The translations under genes were made by a program, and so were the position numbers. Positions 1 to 7,133 of a stretch of 64,000 bases of DNA are shown in pieces; within the stretch, counting starts at the first letter, position 1; each line of letters begins with the position of its first letter. This stretch comes from Fulvimarina uroteuthidis (GTDB lineage Bacteria; Pseudomonadota; Alphaproteobacteria; Rhizobiales; Rhizobiaceae). The DNA lies in NCBI RefSeq assembly GCF_034321785.1, contig NZ_JAXLPB010000002.1, forward strand, positions 62,001 to 126,000, in the 5' to 3' direction. The notes below the pieces were generated by a model, which worked only from the letters and a program-made list of their open reading frames with translations, had not been told where the DNA came from and searched no databases.

Positions 1-502
1 AGTCGCCATCCATCAACCGGTCGGCAAGCCGTCCGAGCGCGAGGAACCGCGCGCCGATCGTCACCTGCCCCAAGATCGAGGACCGCGCGGTGCTCGCCAG
101 CGCCTCGGCCGTGCGGAAGCCGAGCGCCGCTGCATGCGCGCCCATCACCTGACAGAGTCCCCACGAGACCGATGCGCAGGCGGCCTCCGCGTCGATCCGG
201 ACGGCCCTTTGAAAAAGCGCCCAGCGGTCAGGCTGGGCGGCCGGACTGGCGATCCGCCCCGCCCGCGGGTGGGAAAGCCCCTCGGCCCGCGCTTGCGGGC
301 GCAGGCGTTCGGGAAGCTGCCTGTCGAAATAATGCCCTTCGAACCGGATCAACGGCTCTTCGCGCCTGCCGATCCTGACAAGCGGGACCGCCCGCGTTTC
401 CACCAGCGCGACGGCGAGCAGCACCTCGGGCGCCATGCCCGTTTCCCCGCCGACCGTGCGCACCGCCTCGATCGTCCGCCTGTCGATTGCCATCCGCGTC
501 AT
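1..502 (-). CDS. N-acetylmuramidase (DUF3380-type) domain protein, 3' end cut by window edge
   Basis: The minus strand is open from an ATG at 502 (a second in-frame ATG lies at 493) to the window edge, giving 167 codons with no stop. The peptide carries hallmarks of the phage-lysin-type muramidase family PF11860: an early VALVETRAV stretch whose Glu is the likely catalytic acid, EPLIRFEGHYF, and the SWGLCQVMGAH block. Family members cleave the glycan strand of peptidoglycan. No signal peptide is visible at the N-terminus, as in many endolysins. The remainder, including any cell-wall-binding domain, lies outside the window. It could be a prophage remnant or a domesticated lysin; no other phage gene is seen nearby. 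A purine-rich stretch precedes the ATG. Confidence 0.75.
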   Translation of the reverse strand, partial: MTRMAIDRRTIEAVRTVGGETGMAPEVLLAVALVETRAVPLVRIGRREEPLIRFEGHYFDRQLPERLRPQARAEGLSHPRAGRIASPAAQPDRWALFQRAVRIDAEAACASVSWGLCQVMGAHAAALGFRTAEALASTARSSILGQVTIGARFLALGRLADRLMDGD

Positions 503-609
503 CCCGCCCTTCCGATTGCCGACGAAAGGAGGATGGCGCGCGTCGAACGGGCCGCGGACAAATCGGCGGCACGGCAAGGGGAGAAGATGGCTGCGTGTCC
601 AGGTTCGGC

Positions 610-1884
610 TCAGGCCGCCCGTGAGCCGGGCGAGGCGCCGCGCGCCCTCGCGGCATCCCCGCCGAACGCGGCCGCGATCGTCTCGGCGATCATGTCCGCC
701 GTCACCGGACCGAGCGTCCAGCCGAGATGGCCGTGTCCGGTATTGTAGAACACCGTCCGCGCCTTGCCCGCCCCGACCTTGGGCAGCATGTTCGGCATCA
801 TCGGGCGAAGACCCGCCCAGGGCTCGTAGTCGGCGATGGCGACGCCGGGAAAGCGCGTCCGGCACCAGTCGAGCAGCGGATCGATCCGCGCCTGGCGGAC
901 GGTGCGGTCCTCGCCCGCGAACTCGGCCGTCCCGGCGATCCGCAGGCGCTCGCCGAGCCGCGTGCCGACGATCTTGGCATGATCGTCGAGGATCGAGACC
1001 TGGGGGCCGGCCGCCCGGCTCGCCTCGTCCTTCAGGGCGATGGTGATCGAATAGCCCTTGACCGGATAGATGTTCACCCGGTCACCGAAATACCGGGCGA
1101 TCTTCCGGCTCTTGACGCCCGCGCACACGACGACGGCATCGAAGCGCTCGGTCGTCTCCGCCCCGTTCGCCGCAAGGTCGCGGATCGTGAGTTCGGCGCG
1201 CGTCCCGTCGGCGTTGGCGTCCGTGATCTCGCTCCCGTAGCGGATCGTGGCGCCCTTGCGCCGGCAGGCCTCGGCAAGGCCGCGCGTGAAGCTGTGGATA
1301 TCGCCGGTGAAGTCGCTCTCGGTGTAGTAGCCGCCGACGAAATCCCCATTGACCGAAGGCTCGATCGCGTGGATCTCCCCGGGGGTCACGTAGCGGCGCG
1401 TGAGACCGCCCCGTTCGAGCAGCCTGTTGACCTTCGTGGCATGGTCGAGCTCGGCGCGATCCTCGAAGATATGCATGATCCCGCGGGTCTTCACGTCGAA
1501 GTCGATCCCCTCGCGCTCGGCCATGTCGAGAAGATGATGGCGGGCGGCGATCGCCATCCGGGTCGTTCGCACCGTATTGTCCTCGTAGGACCGCGCGGCG
1601 AGCGCGAACTCCATCAGCCATGCCAGCTTGTGCGGGTTCGGCGAGGGATGGACGAGCAGCGGCGCGTTGCGCGTGAACATCCATCTGATGCCTTTCAGGA
1701 ACGTCGAGGGGTGGTTCCAGACCTCGGCGTTCGATGCCGACAATTGCCCGGCATTGGCGAAGGAGGTTTCCAAAGCGGCGCCCTGCAGCTTCTCGAAGAT
1801 GGTGACCTCGAAACCGCGCTCGATCAGCTTGTAGGCGGTGGTGATGCCGGTGATGCCGGCTCCCAGAATGGCGATCGAGGTCAT
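610..1884 (-). CDS. dadA: D-amino acid dehydrogenase-like FAD oxidoreductase
   Basis: A 424-aa DAO-family (PF01266) flavoprotein. The N-terminal dinucleotide-binding motif GAGITG (residues 8-13) follows a beta strand, as expected for FAD binding. ETSFANAGQLSASNAEVW (about 39-56) and the C-terminal WAGLRPMMPNMLPKVG and TGHGHLGWTLGP blocks are typical of DadA, which oxidises D-amino acids to 2-oxo acids and ammonia and passes electrons to the respiratory chain. Length matches DadA (about 415-435 aa). No alr racemase gene adjoins it, so the substrate could be another D-amino acid or a secondary amine such as hydroxyproline. The next gene upstream on the same strand is a TRAP binding protein, separated by a terminator-like hairpin. 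Confidence 0.8.
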   Translation of the reverse strand: MTSIAILGAGITGITTAYKLIERGFEVTIFEKLQGAALETSFANAGQLSASNAEVWNHPSTFLKGIRWMFTRNAPLLVHPSPNPHKLAWLMEFALAARSYEDNTVRTTRMAIAARHHLLDMAEREGIDFDVKTRGIMHIFEDRAELDHATKVNRLLERGGLTRRYVTPGEIHAIEPSVNGDFVGGYYTESDFTGDIHSFTRGLAEACRRKGATIRYGSEITDANADGTRAELTIRDLAANGAETTERFDAVVVCAGVKSRKIARYFGDRVNIYPVKGYSITIALKDEASRAAGPQVSILDDHAKIVGTRLGERLRIAGTAEFAGEDRTVRQARIDPLLDWCRTRFPGVAIADYEPWAGLRPMMPNMLPKVGAGKARTVFYNTGHGHLGWTLGPVTADMIAETIAAAFGGDAARARGASPGSRAA

Positions 1885-1985
1885 GGCGCAGCTCCATTCG
1901 GATCAGACAGGCACGCATTCCATCTTGTGCAGCGCGGGACGGGAATGCAAATTCAAAATCGCAGCGACGGGCACGCGAAAGAAAC

Positions 1986-2013
1986 AGGCCCCGGATGCAT
2001 CCATCCGGGGCCT
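1986..2013 (-). terminator. Hairpin terminator after the TRAP binding-protein gene
   Basis: A perfect 12-bp stem (1986-1997 with 2002-2013) encloses a 4-nt loop. On the minus strand it is followed by a T-rich TGTTTCTTTC. It lies about 90 nt past the stop of the TRAP gene and upstream of the dadA-like gene. Confidence 0.65.
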
Positions 2014-2102
2014 TTGCAATGAAAGCCGACAGCGTTCCAGCCGGCCCTGCCGAGCCGCACCACGTCCCGGTCGCGCCGGACGGGACCCGCCGGCGGCCGC
2101 GA

Positions 2103-3200
2103 TCAGATGGCGCCGTTGCGCTGCTGGATCATCATGAAGGTGTCGAACGTGTATTCGGAGAGCTGGGCCCAGAGATAAGCGTCGCGCTTGAAGGCCTGCT
2201 GGTTCTCGTAGATCTCCTTGAACTTCGGGTTCGAGGCGGAGATGTCCGCATAGATCTCCTTCGAGGCCTCGTAGGCGGCCTGGAGCACGTCCTGGCTGAA
2301 CGAGCGCAGCTTGGCGCCTTCGTTCACCAGACGCCGGATCGCGGCCGGGTTCTTGTAGTCGTAGTCCGCCAGCATGTCGCAATTGGCGGCCTGGCAGGCG
2401 GCCGTCAGCAGCGACTGGTAGTTCTTCGGCAGCGCGTTCCACTTCTCCAGATTGATGAAGTTGTGAACCGTCGGCCCGCCTTCCCACCAGCCCGGATAAT
2501 AGTAGAACGGCGCGACCTTCACGAAACCGAGCTTCTCGTCGTCATAGGGGCCGACAAATTCGGCGCCGTCGATGACGCCCCGTTCGAGGGCGGGATAGAT
2601 ATCGCCGCCGGCCAGCTGCTGCGGCACGACGCCCAGCTTCTCGACGACCCGGCCAGCCAGGCCCGCAATGCGGACCTTCTGGCCCTGAAGGTCGGCGAGC
2701 GAGTTGATCTCGTTGCGGTACCATCCGCCCATCTGCGCGCCGGTGTTTCCCGCCGGAAGGCCGTAGATCCCCTTCGTGGCGAAGAATTCGTTCATCAGCC
2801 GGTTGCCGTCGCCATGATAGAACCAGGCATTGGTCTGGCGCGCATTGAGCCCGAAGGGAATCGCGGTGCCGAGCGCGAACGTCTCGTCCTGGCCCCAATA
2901 ATAGTAGGAGCAGGTGTGCGCCATCTCGACGGTGCCCTGCGTCACCGCATCGGCCGCCTGCAGGCCCGGAACGATCTCGCCGGCCGCGAAGACCTGGATC
3001 TCGAACTGGCCGTCGGACCCTTCGTTCACGTAGCGCGCGATCGTCTCCGCGCCGCCATAGATCGTATCGAGCGATTTGGGGAACGAGGAGGTGATGCGCC
3101 ATTGAAGCTTGGGCTTCTCCTGCGCGATCGCGGGCGCCGCAAGGGCCGCCGCACCGATGGCGCCGGTCGTCGCGCCGGTCAAGAATTTCCGTCTGTCCAT
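2103..3200 (-). CDS. TRAP transporter substrate-binding protein (DctP family), Tat-exported
   Basis: A 365-aa periplasmic solute receptor. The N-terminus MDRRKFLTGATTG followed by a hydrophobic stretch and AIAQ is a twin-arginine signal. The mature part is DctP-like (PF03480): LQWRITSSFPKSLD, an ETIARYVNE helix, and the VRIAGLAGRVVEKLG ligand-binding segment. Sequence character is closest to the TakP-like 2-oxoacid-binding branch, which uses Tat-type signals. It would capture an organic acid for a secondary TRAP transporter, but no DctQ or DctM membrane gene is next to it. The gene is therefore an orphan receptor in this window. Its neighbours are the dadA-like oxidase downstream and a PAS protein upstream. 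Confidence 0.88.
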   Translation of the reverse strand: MDRRKFLTGATTGAIGAAALAAPAIAQEKPKLQWRITSSFPKSLDTIYGGAETIARYVNEGSDGQFEIQVFAAGEIVPGLQAADAVTQGTVEMAHTCSYYYWGQDETFALGTAIPFGLNARQTNAWFYHGDGNRLMNEFFATKGIYGLPAGNTGAQMGGWYRNEINSLADLQGQKVRIAGLAGRVVEKLGVVPQQLAGGDIYPALERGVIDGAEFVGPYDDEKLGFVKVAPFYYYPGWWEGGPTVHNFINLEKWNALPKNYQSLLTAACQAANCDMLADYDYKNPAAIRRLVNEGAKLRSFSQDVLQAAYEASKEIYADISASNPKFKEIYENQQAFKRDAYLWAQLSEYTFDTFMMIQQRNGAI

Positions 3201-3274
3201 GTTCGATCCTCCCGGGAAGGCTTGGGTGTTGTTTCAGGATTCATGCCTATGGCCTTGCGAGCCGCGAGACAAGA

Positions 3275-4021
3275 TCAGCCTTCGGTCACCTTTTGCCGTT
3301 GGTGCCGTCTCGACCGGAATTGCCTCGGGGGCGGATCGACCAGCGTACCGCTGTGCGCGATCCCGGCCAGCGTTCCGTCCTCGTCGAAGATCGGCCAGTT
3401 GTAGACGTCCCAATAATGTTCGGCCCAAGCCCCGTCGAGGTTGCGCACGTCGTAGCGCTGGCAGCGCCAGGACGTGGGTCTTGGATCGCGGAACATGGCG
3501 CGCAGTTCGCTTTCGAGCTTCCGGCGGCCCGCGAAACCATCGTTTTCGGCGCGGTCCGGAAACAGGTCGAAGAACGGGCGGCCGACCAGTGTCGAGACTT
3601 TCCGCACGCCACTCGCCTCGAACGCCTCGTTGACGGCGGCGATCCGGAAGTCGGGCAGAAGGAAGACGCAGGCGATCGGGAAGTTCATGAAGGCATTGAG
3701 CGTGAGCGGGCCGCCGGAATAGCGTTTCCCGTTCAGCCTCGACGAGACGATGGCCGCGGCCCGCGCATGTTCGAGGTCGAGGCGGCCCGCCCCGCGCACG
3801 GTCTCCCGGAACGGGATCTCCATCAGAAGCTGCCCCGCCTCGTCGGTGATCTCGAACGCGAAGCCGAGCGCATCGGTCCGCTGGCGCAGGAACTCGGCGA
3901 CCATCTCCGGAATCTCCCGGCACGCGATCTGATAGGCCTCGTCGAGCGTCTCGAATTCCTGGCCGTCATCATCGCGGCGAACAAAGGTCGCCGACTTGCG
4001 GAGATGGAAGAACAGTCTCAT
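3275..4021 (-). CDS. DUF6894-PAS domain protein
   Basis: A 248-aa two-part protein. Residues 1-80 match the DUF6894 type (MRLFFHLRK start, an acidic D/E turn, and an alanine-rich EAYQIACREI helix), a short domain common as a stand-alone protein in rhizobia. Residues about 110-230 look like a PAS fold: MNFPIACVFLLPDFRIAAVNEAF, a PFFDLFPD loop, and a C-terminal YDVRNLDGAW plus WPIFDEDGTLAGIAH sheet. No histidine kinase, GGDEF or HTH output domain is present, so it may be a sensor module acting through a partner. It lies 74 nt upstream of the TRAP gene on the same strand. Function is not known. Confidence 0.65.
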   Translation of the reverse strand: MRLFFHLRKSATFVRRDDDGQEFETLDEAYQIACREIPEMVAEFLRQRTDALGFAFEITDEAGQLLMEIPFRETVRGAGRLDLEHARAAAIVSSRLNGKRYSGGPLTLNAFMNFPIACVFLLPDFRIAAVNEAFEASGVRKVSTLVGRPFFDLFPDRAENDGFAGRRKLESELRAMFRDPRPTSWRCQRYDVRNLDGAWAEHYWDVYNWPIFDEDGTLAGIAHSGTLVDPPPRQFRSRRHQRQKVTEG

Positions 4022-4289
4022 TGGCAGTTGGGCTTACCTTTTCCTCGAACCGCCCGGACGCACGACCTCTCCGCCCGTCAGTCCATTCGATGGCAAAACA
4101 TTACTCTTGGTCAGATCGTAGCGGCAATCGATAGCGAAATCGCCCGCAGCTTAAAAGACTTGGCCTGTTCTGGCACAGTTTTGTCCGCTACCGAACAAAG
4201 CGGCTCGGATTGAAAATCCGGGATGAAGGCCGATCTACCCTCGTGCCGCGGAGCCGTCCCGCAAACACCGATCCCAGCATGGAAGTCCG

Positions 4290-5042
4290 ATGTCTCGCCC
4301 TCCCCTGATCGCCCTTCCGGCCGACGTCCGCACGTTCGAGAACTATTGCTGGCATGCCGCGCCCGACACCTATCTGAAGGCCCTGACCCGCGTTGCGGGC
4401 TCCATCCCGATCCTCGTTCCGGCCATGGCCGAGGAGATCGACGTGGAGGCGCTTCTTGCGCGCGTCGACGGCGTCATGCTGACAGGCTCGGTCTCGAACG
4501 TCCATCCGGACCGCTACGGCGCGCCGCCGAGCGTTGCGCACGAGCCGTTCGATCCCGACAGGGACCGGATGACAGAACGGCTGATCCGGACGACGATCGC
4601 GATGGGCGTTCCGCTTCTGGCCATCTGCCGGGGTCATCAGGAACTGAACGTCGCCTTCGGCGGAACGCTCGTTCCCGAGCTTCAGGAGGTCGAGGGCCGC
4701 ATGGATCACCGGGCGATCAAGCATCACGAACAACGCGAACGCTTCGCGATCCGCCACGATGTGGCGATCGAACGCGGGGGGCTTCTGGCAAGCATTGTCG
4801 GCCCCGGTCCGATCCGGGTCAATTCCCTGCATCGCCAAGGTATCGATCGCCTCGGGGACGGGCTGACGGTGGAGGCCAGAGCGCCGGACGGCACGATCGA
4901 GGCGGTTTCGGTGACGACTGCGGCAAGCTTCGCGCTCGGCGTTCAGTGGCACCCGGAATATTGGGCCGAGACCGACGCCGCCTCGCGGGCGATCTTCGAG
5001 GCCTTCGCCGCCGCCTGCCGGGATCGGCCGCAGCTAAGCTAG
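4290..5042 (+). CDS. Class I glutamine amidotransferase-like hydrolase (peptidase C26, PuuD-like)
   Basis: A 250-aa gamma-glutamyl-GABA hydrolase-family protein (PF07722). The nucleophile elbow AICRGHQE places the catalytic Cys at 113, and GVQWHPE gives His221 and Glu223, completing the triad. GVMLTGSVSNVHP (61-73) is the family's substrate-loop signature. Members hydrolyse gamma-glutamyl bonds, for example gamma-glutamyl-GABA in putrescine breakdown. No other puu gene is nearby, so the true substrate is uncertain. The gene is transcribed alone, convergent with cbiB, with a hairpin between them. The 268-nt leader before it holds no further gene. Confidence 0.88.
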   Translation: MSRPPLIALPADVRTFENYCWHAAPDTYLKALTRVAGSIPILVPAMAEEIDVEALLARVDGVMLTGSVSNVHPDRYGAPPSVAHEPFDPDRDRMTERLIRTTIAMGVPLLAICRGHQELNVAFGGTLVPELQEVEGRMDHRAIKHHEQRERFAIRHDVAIERGGLLASIVGPGPIRVNSLHRQGIDRLGDGLTVEARAPDGTIEAVSVTTAASFALGVQWHPEYWAETDAASRAIFEAFAAACRDRPQLS

Positions 5043-5110
5043 AATCTCGACCCGAAGATCGGACCTGGTTTCCGCAAAGCCCGAGGCGTGAAGCCGAAGC
5101 GATAGCCGAA

Positions 5111-5140
5111 GCATCGTGCAGCTTCATGGACCCACGATGC
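5111..5140. terminator. Hairpin between convergent C26 and cbiB genes
   Basis: An 8-bp inverted repeat GCATCGTG/CACGATGC (5111-5118 and 5133-5140) lies in the 99-nt gap between two converging genes. No U-tract follows, so it is a weak terminator candidate or a REP-like palindrome. Confidence 0.4.
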
Positions 5141-5141
5141 G

Positions 5142-6128
5142 TCAGGCAAGCGAGGCGAGCCCCGCCAGGAGCATCGCTGTGCCCGATACGAAAATCAGCC
5201 GATTGAAGAGTTTTGCGGTGAGATCGAGCGCCGCGTCGATATCGGCGATTGCGGCACCGTGGCGCCCGCCCGCATTCAGGACGGGCGCATCGATCATGTC
5301 GCTGCCGTAGCGGCGCGGGCCACCCAGCGCCAGATCGAGGGCGAGCCCCATCGCGGTCTCCGGCCAACCGGCGTTCGGCGATCGGTGGAGCGCCGCGTCA
5401 CGCTTCACCTTCGCCATCGCCGCCTTGCGCGTTGCCCTGCCCCCGAGCCTCGAGACCCGGATGAGGGCCCATGCGGTCAGTCGGGCCGGAACAAGGTTCA
5501 ACAGGTCGTCGAGCCGCGCCGAGGCCCATCCGAAATCGCGGTAGCGCGCATCGAGATGGCCGACCATCGAATCGGCCGTGTTGATCGCCTTGTAGACGAG
5601 AAGGCCGGGAAGGCCGAGAACCAGGTACCAGAAGAACGGGGCGACGATGCCGTCGGAGGCGTTCTCCGCCAGGCTCTCGATCGCGGCGCGGACGATGCCC
5701 GCCTCGTCGAGCGCACTGACGTCGCGCCCGACGATCATCGCGACTTCGGCGCGGCCCGCCGCAAGCCCGCGCGCCGCCAGCGCCTCGCGCACGGCACGCA
5801 CGTGATCGGTCAGACTCTTCTGTGCGAGAAAGACGGCGACCAGAGCGATTTCGAACAGGGCGCCGAAAAGACCGAACAGCGCGAAGATCGACGCAAGGCC
5901 GAGCCCTAGGAACAGGCCGCCGAGAACGAGAACCGCCGCCAGGATCACCCCGTTGCGCCGCCGCACGGAAGCGGCCGCGCGCCTGTCGTTGAGCTGCCCG
6001 TCGAGCGCTGAAATCACGGCGCCGATGGCGACGACGGGGTGGGGAATGCGGCGCCAGAGCCAGGGCGGGTCGCCGACCACACGGTCGAGGATCGTCGCGA
6101 ACAGAAGAACCGCGAAATGTCCGGTCAT
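5142..6128 (-). CDS. cbiB: Adenosylcobinamide-phosphate synthase (CbiB/CobD)
   Basis: A 328-aa integral membrane enzyme of vitamin B12 synthesis that joins aminopropanol (phosphate) to adenosylcobyric acid. Visible family marks: LDRVVGDPPWLWRRIPHPVVAIG near the N-terminus, VGRDVSALDEAGIVRAAIES (about 133-152), ENASDGIVAPFFWY, AINTADSMVGH, and a C-terminal MGLALDLALGGPRRYG block. Several hydrophobic segments agree with a multi-pass membrane protein. Length is usual (310-330 aa). No other cob or cbi gene is in the window. A Shine-Dalgarno-like AGGAGGG lies about 20 nt before the ATG at 6128. The name cobD is used for the same gene in rhizobia. Confidence 0.93.
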   Translation of the reverse strand: MTGHFAVLLFATILDRVVGDPPWLWRRIPHPVVAIGAVISALDGQLNDRRAAASVRRRNGVILAAVLVLGGLFLGLGLASIFALFGLFGALFEIALVAVFLAQKSLTDHVRAVREALAARGLAAGRAEVAMIVGRDVSALDEAGIVRAAIESLAENASDGIVAPFFWYLVLGLPGLLVYKAINTADSMVGHLDARYRDFGWASARLDDLLNLVPARLTAWALIRVSRLGGRATRKAAMAKVKRDAALHRSPNAGWPETAMGLALDLALGGPRRYGSDMIDAPVLNAGGRHGAAIADIDAALDLTAKLFNRLIFVSGTAMLLAGLASLA

Positions 6129-6295
6129 CGCCAGTGTCCTGCCCTCATCCCTCCTGCGAAGGGCATGGCGTGCCGGATCGCCTCAAGCGCGCCCAAAGCG
6201 CTGAAGCCGGCCCGCTCGGGCAGCGTTGCCGGCTCGGCAAGCGCGACCGACGCTTCGAACGTGGTCGGTCGAGGACGCGCGTCGCGCGCCTTTCG

Positions 6296-6562
6296 TCAGG
6301 ACGTTTCGGTGCGCACGATGACCGGGATCAGGAGATCGCCCCAGTTGCCGTTGCCCGCATGGTGGCGCGCCGAGCGCACGAGTTCCACCGAGACACCGGC
6401 TTCCACGGCTTTCATCACCGACTGGTTCAGGCGGTGAAGATCGTTGGCCAGCATGCGGATGGCGGCCTGCTGATCGTCGGCCATGGAGCTCGACTGCTCC
6501 TCGGCGCGTTCGCGGACGCGGGTGCGCGGACGGCCTTCGCCGGTCGTGTTGTTGTCGCTCAT
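6296..6562 (-). CDS. Conserved small protein of unknown function (88 aa)
   Basis: An 88-aa hydrophilic protein starting MSDNNTTGEG, preceded by GGGAGTGTACCT as a plausible ribosome site. The first 30 residues are charged and probably disordered. The rest forms a predicted helix (DDQQAAIRMLANDLHRLNQ) and a hydrophobic end (WGDLLIPVIVRTE). Codon use fits the genome, with strong G/C in third positions. I do not recognise a family. It lies upstream of cbiB on the same strand, but the roughly 170-nt gap argues against a tight operon. The frame remains open upstream to 6844, but the region before 6562 has no Shine-Dalgarno signal. Confidence 0.6.
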   Translation of the reverse strand: MSDNNTTGEGRPRTRVRERAEEQSSSMADDQQAAIRMLANDLHRLNQSVMKAVEAGVSVELVRSARHHAGNGNWGDLLIPVIVRTETS

Positions 6563-6823
6563 AGGTACACTCCCAAAAATCGGTTGGCCGTGTTTTGACC
6601 GTTTCCGACCCGCTTCGCAAGGCTTTCGGAGGGTGCCTCGGCCGGATCGGGCGGAAAAGCCCGCGGCATGCCGGCTGCTCGCTGCGCCGCGGCGAGCGGC
6701 CGGCGATTTTCCGCAGGCCCGCATGGCGGTCGCGCCCGCCGCCATGTTGCACGGCGACCACATGGGCCAACCTTCGGCATCGGCTTGAGTTCGTTGATCA
6801 AAGTTCCGCCCGAATGCATGCGC

Positions 6824-6833
6824 ATTTGCAAAT
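6824..6833. promoter_or_regulatory. TTTGCAAA palindrome, candidate ScfR/PccR/RamB operator
   Basis: The site ATTTGCAAAT contains the TTTGCAAA half reported for PccR- and RamB-type regulators. A poorer match (GCAT core) sits 4 nt to its left. It is about 300 nt upstream of a gene for just such a regulator, which suggests autoregulation. The single good half-site keeps confidence low. Confidence 0.35.
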
Positions 6834-6880
6834 TCGCAACGCATTCAAGTCAGTTTGGGCCTGTTCTCGAAACACACCCG

Positions 6881-7039
6881 ATGCCGGAAAGGATCACGCT
6901 CGTGTTCGCGTCATGGAAGCGCTTGATCACACGTCTCGAAGCCCTCCTTCGTCCGGGCTACCGCCCCGAGCGCTATTACATGCGCGGACCGGGCCCCGCC
7001 TGCGCCCGCCGCGGCCGAAACGGCCTCACCCTGTCCTGA
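6881..7039 (+). CDS. Doubtful small ORF (52 aa)
   Basis: An ATG-started frame, beginning MPERITLVFASWKR and ending NGLTLS, has genome-like third-position G/C. It has no visible ribosome-binding site and no recognised family. It ends 95 nt before the ScfR-type regulator and could be a basic leader peptide or a chance frame. Confidence 0.22.
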   Translation: MPERITLVFASWKRLITRLEALLRPGYRPERYYMRGPGPACARRGRNGLTLS

Positions 7040-7133
7040 AGGATCTTCTCTCCCCTTGCGAACGGGCCGGGCGATGCGGAAAGCTCCGCCCTCGAGGCAA
7101 GCGGGACGACCGGCGAACGGGGAGAGACGATCC

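Larger units (their letters stand above)
6563..7133. other. Intergenic region between divergent genes, with possible ScfR-type operator
   Basis: This 571-nt stretch separates the 88-aa gene (minus) from the ScfR-type regulator (plus). It contains an AT-richer core (about 6785-6860) with an ATTTGCAAAT palindrome at 6824-6833 and one weak 52-codon frame (6881-7039). Nothing else was recognised. Confidence 0.5.

Noticed and set aside
4180..4200. TGGCAC-like sequence resembling a sigma-54 promoter
   Set aside because: The spacing between GG and the TTG element is one base short and the GC at -12 is absent.
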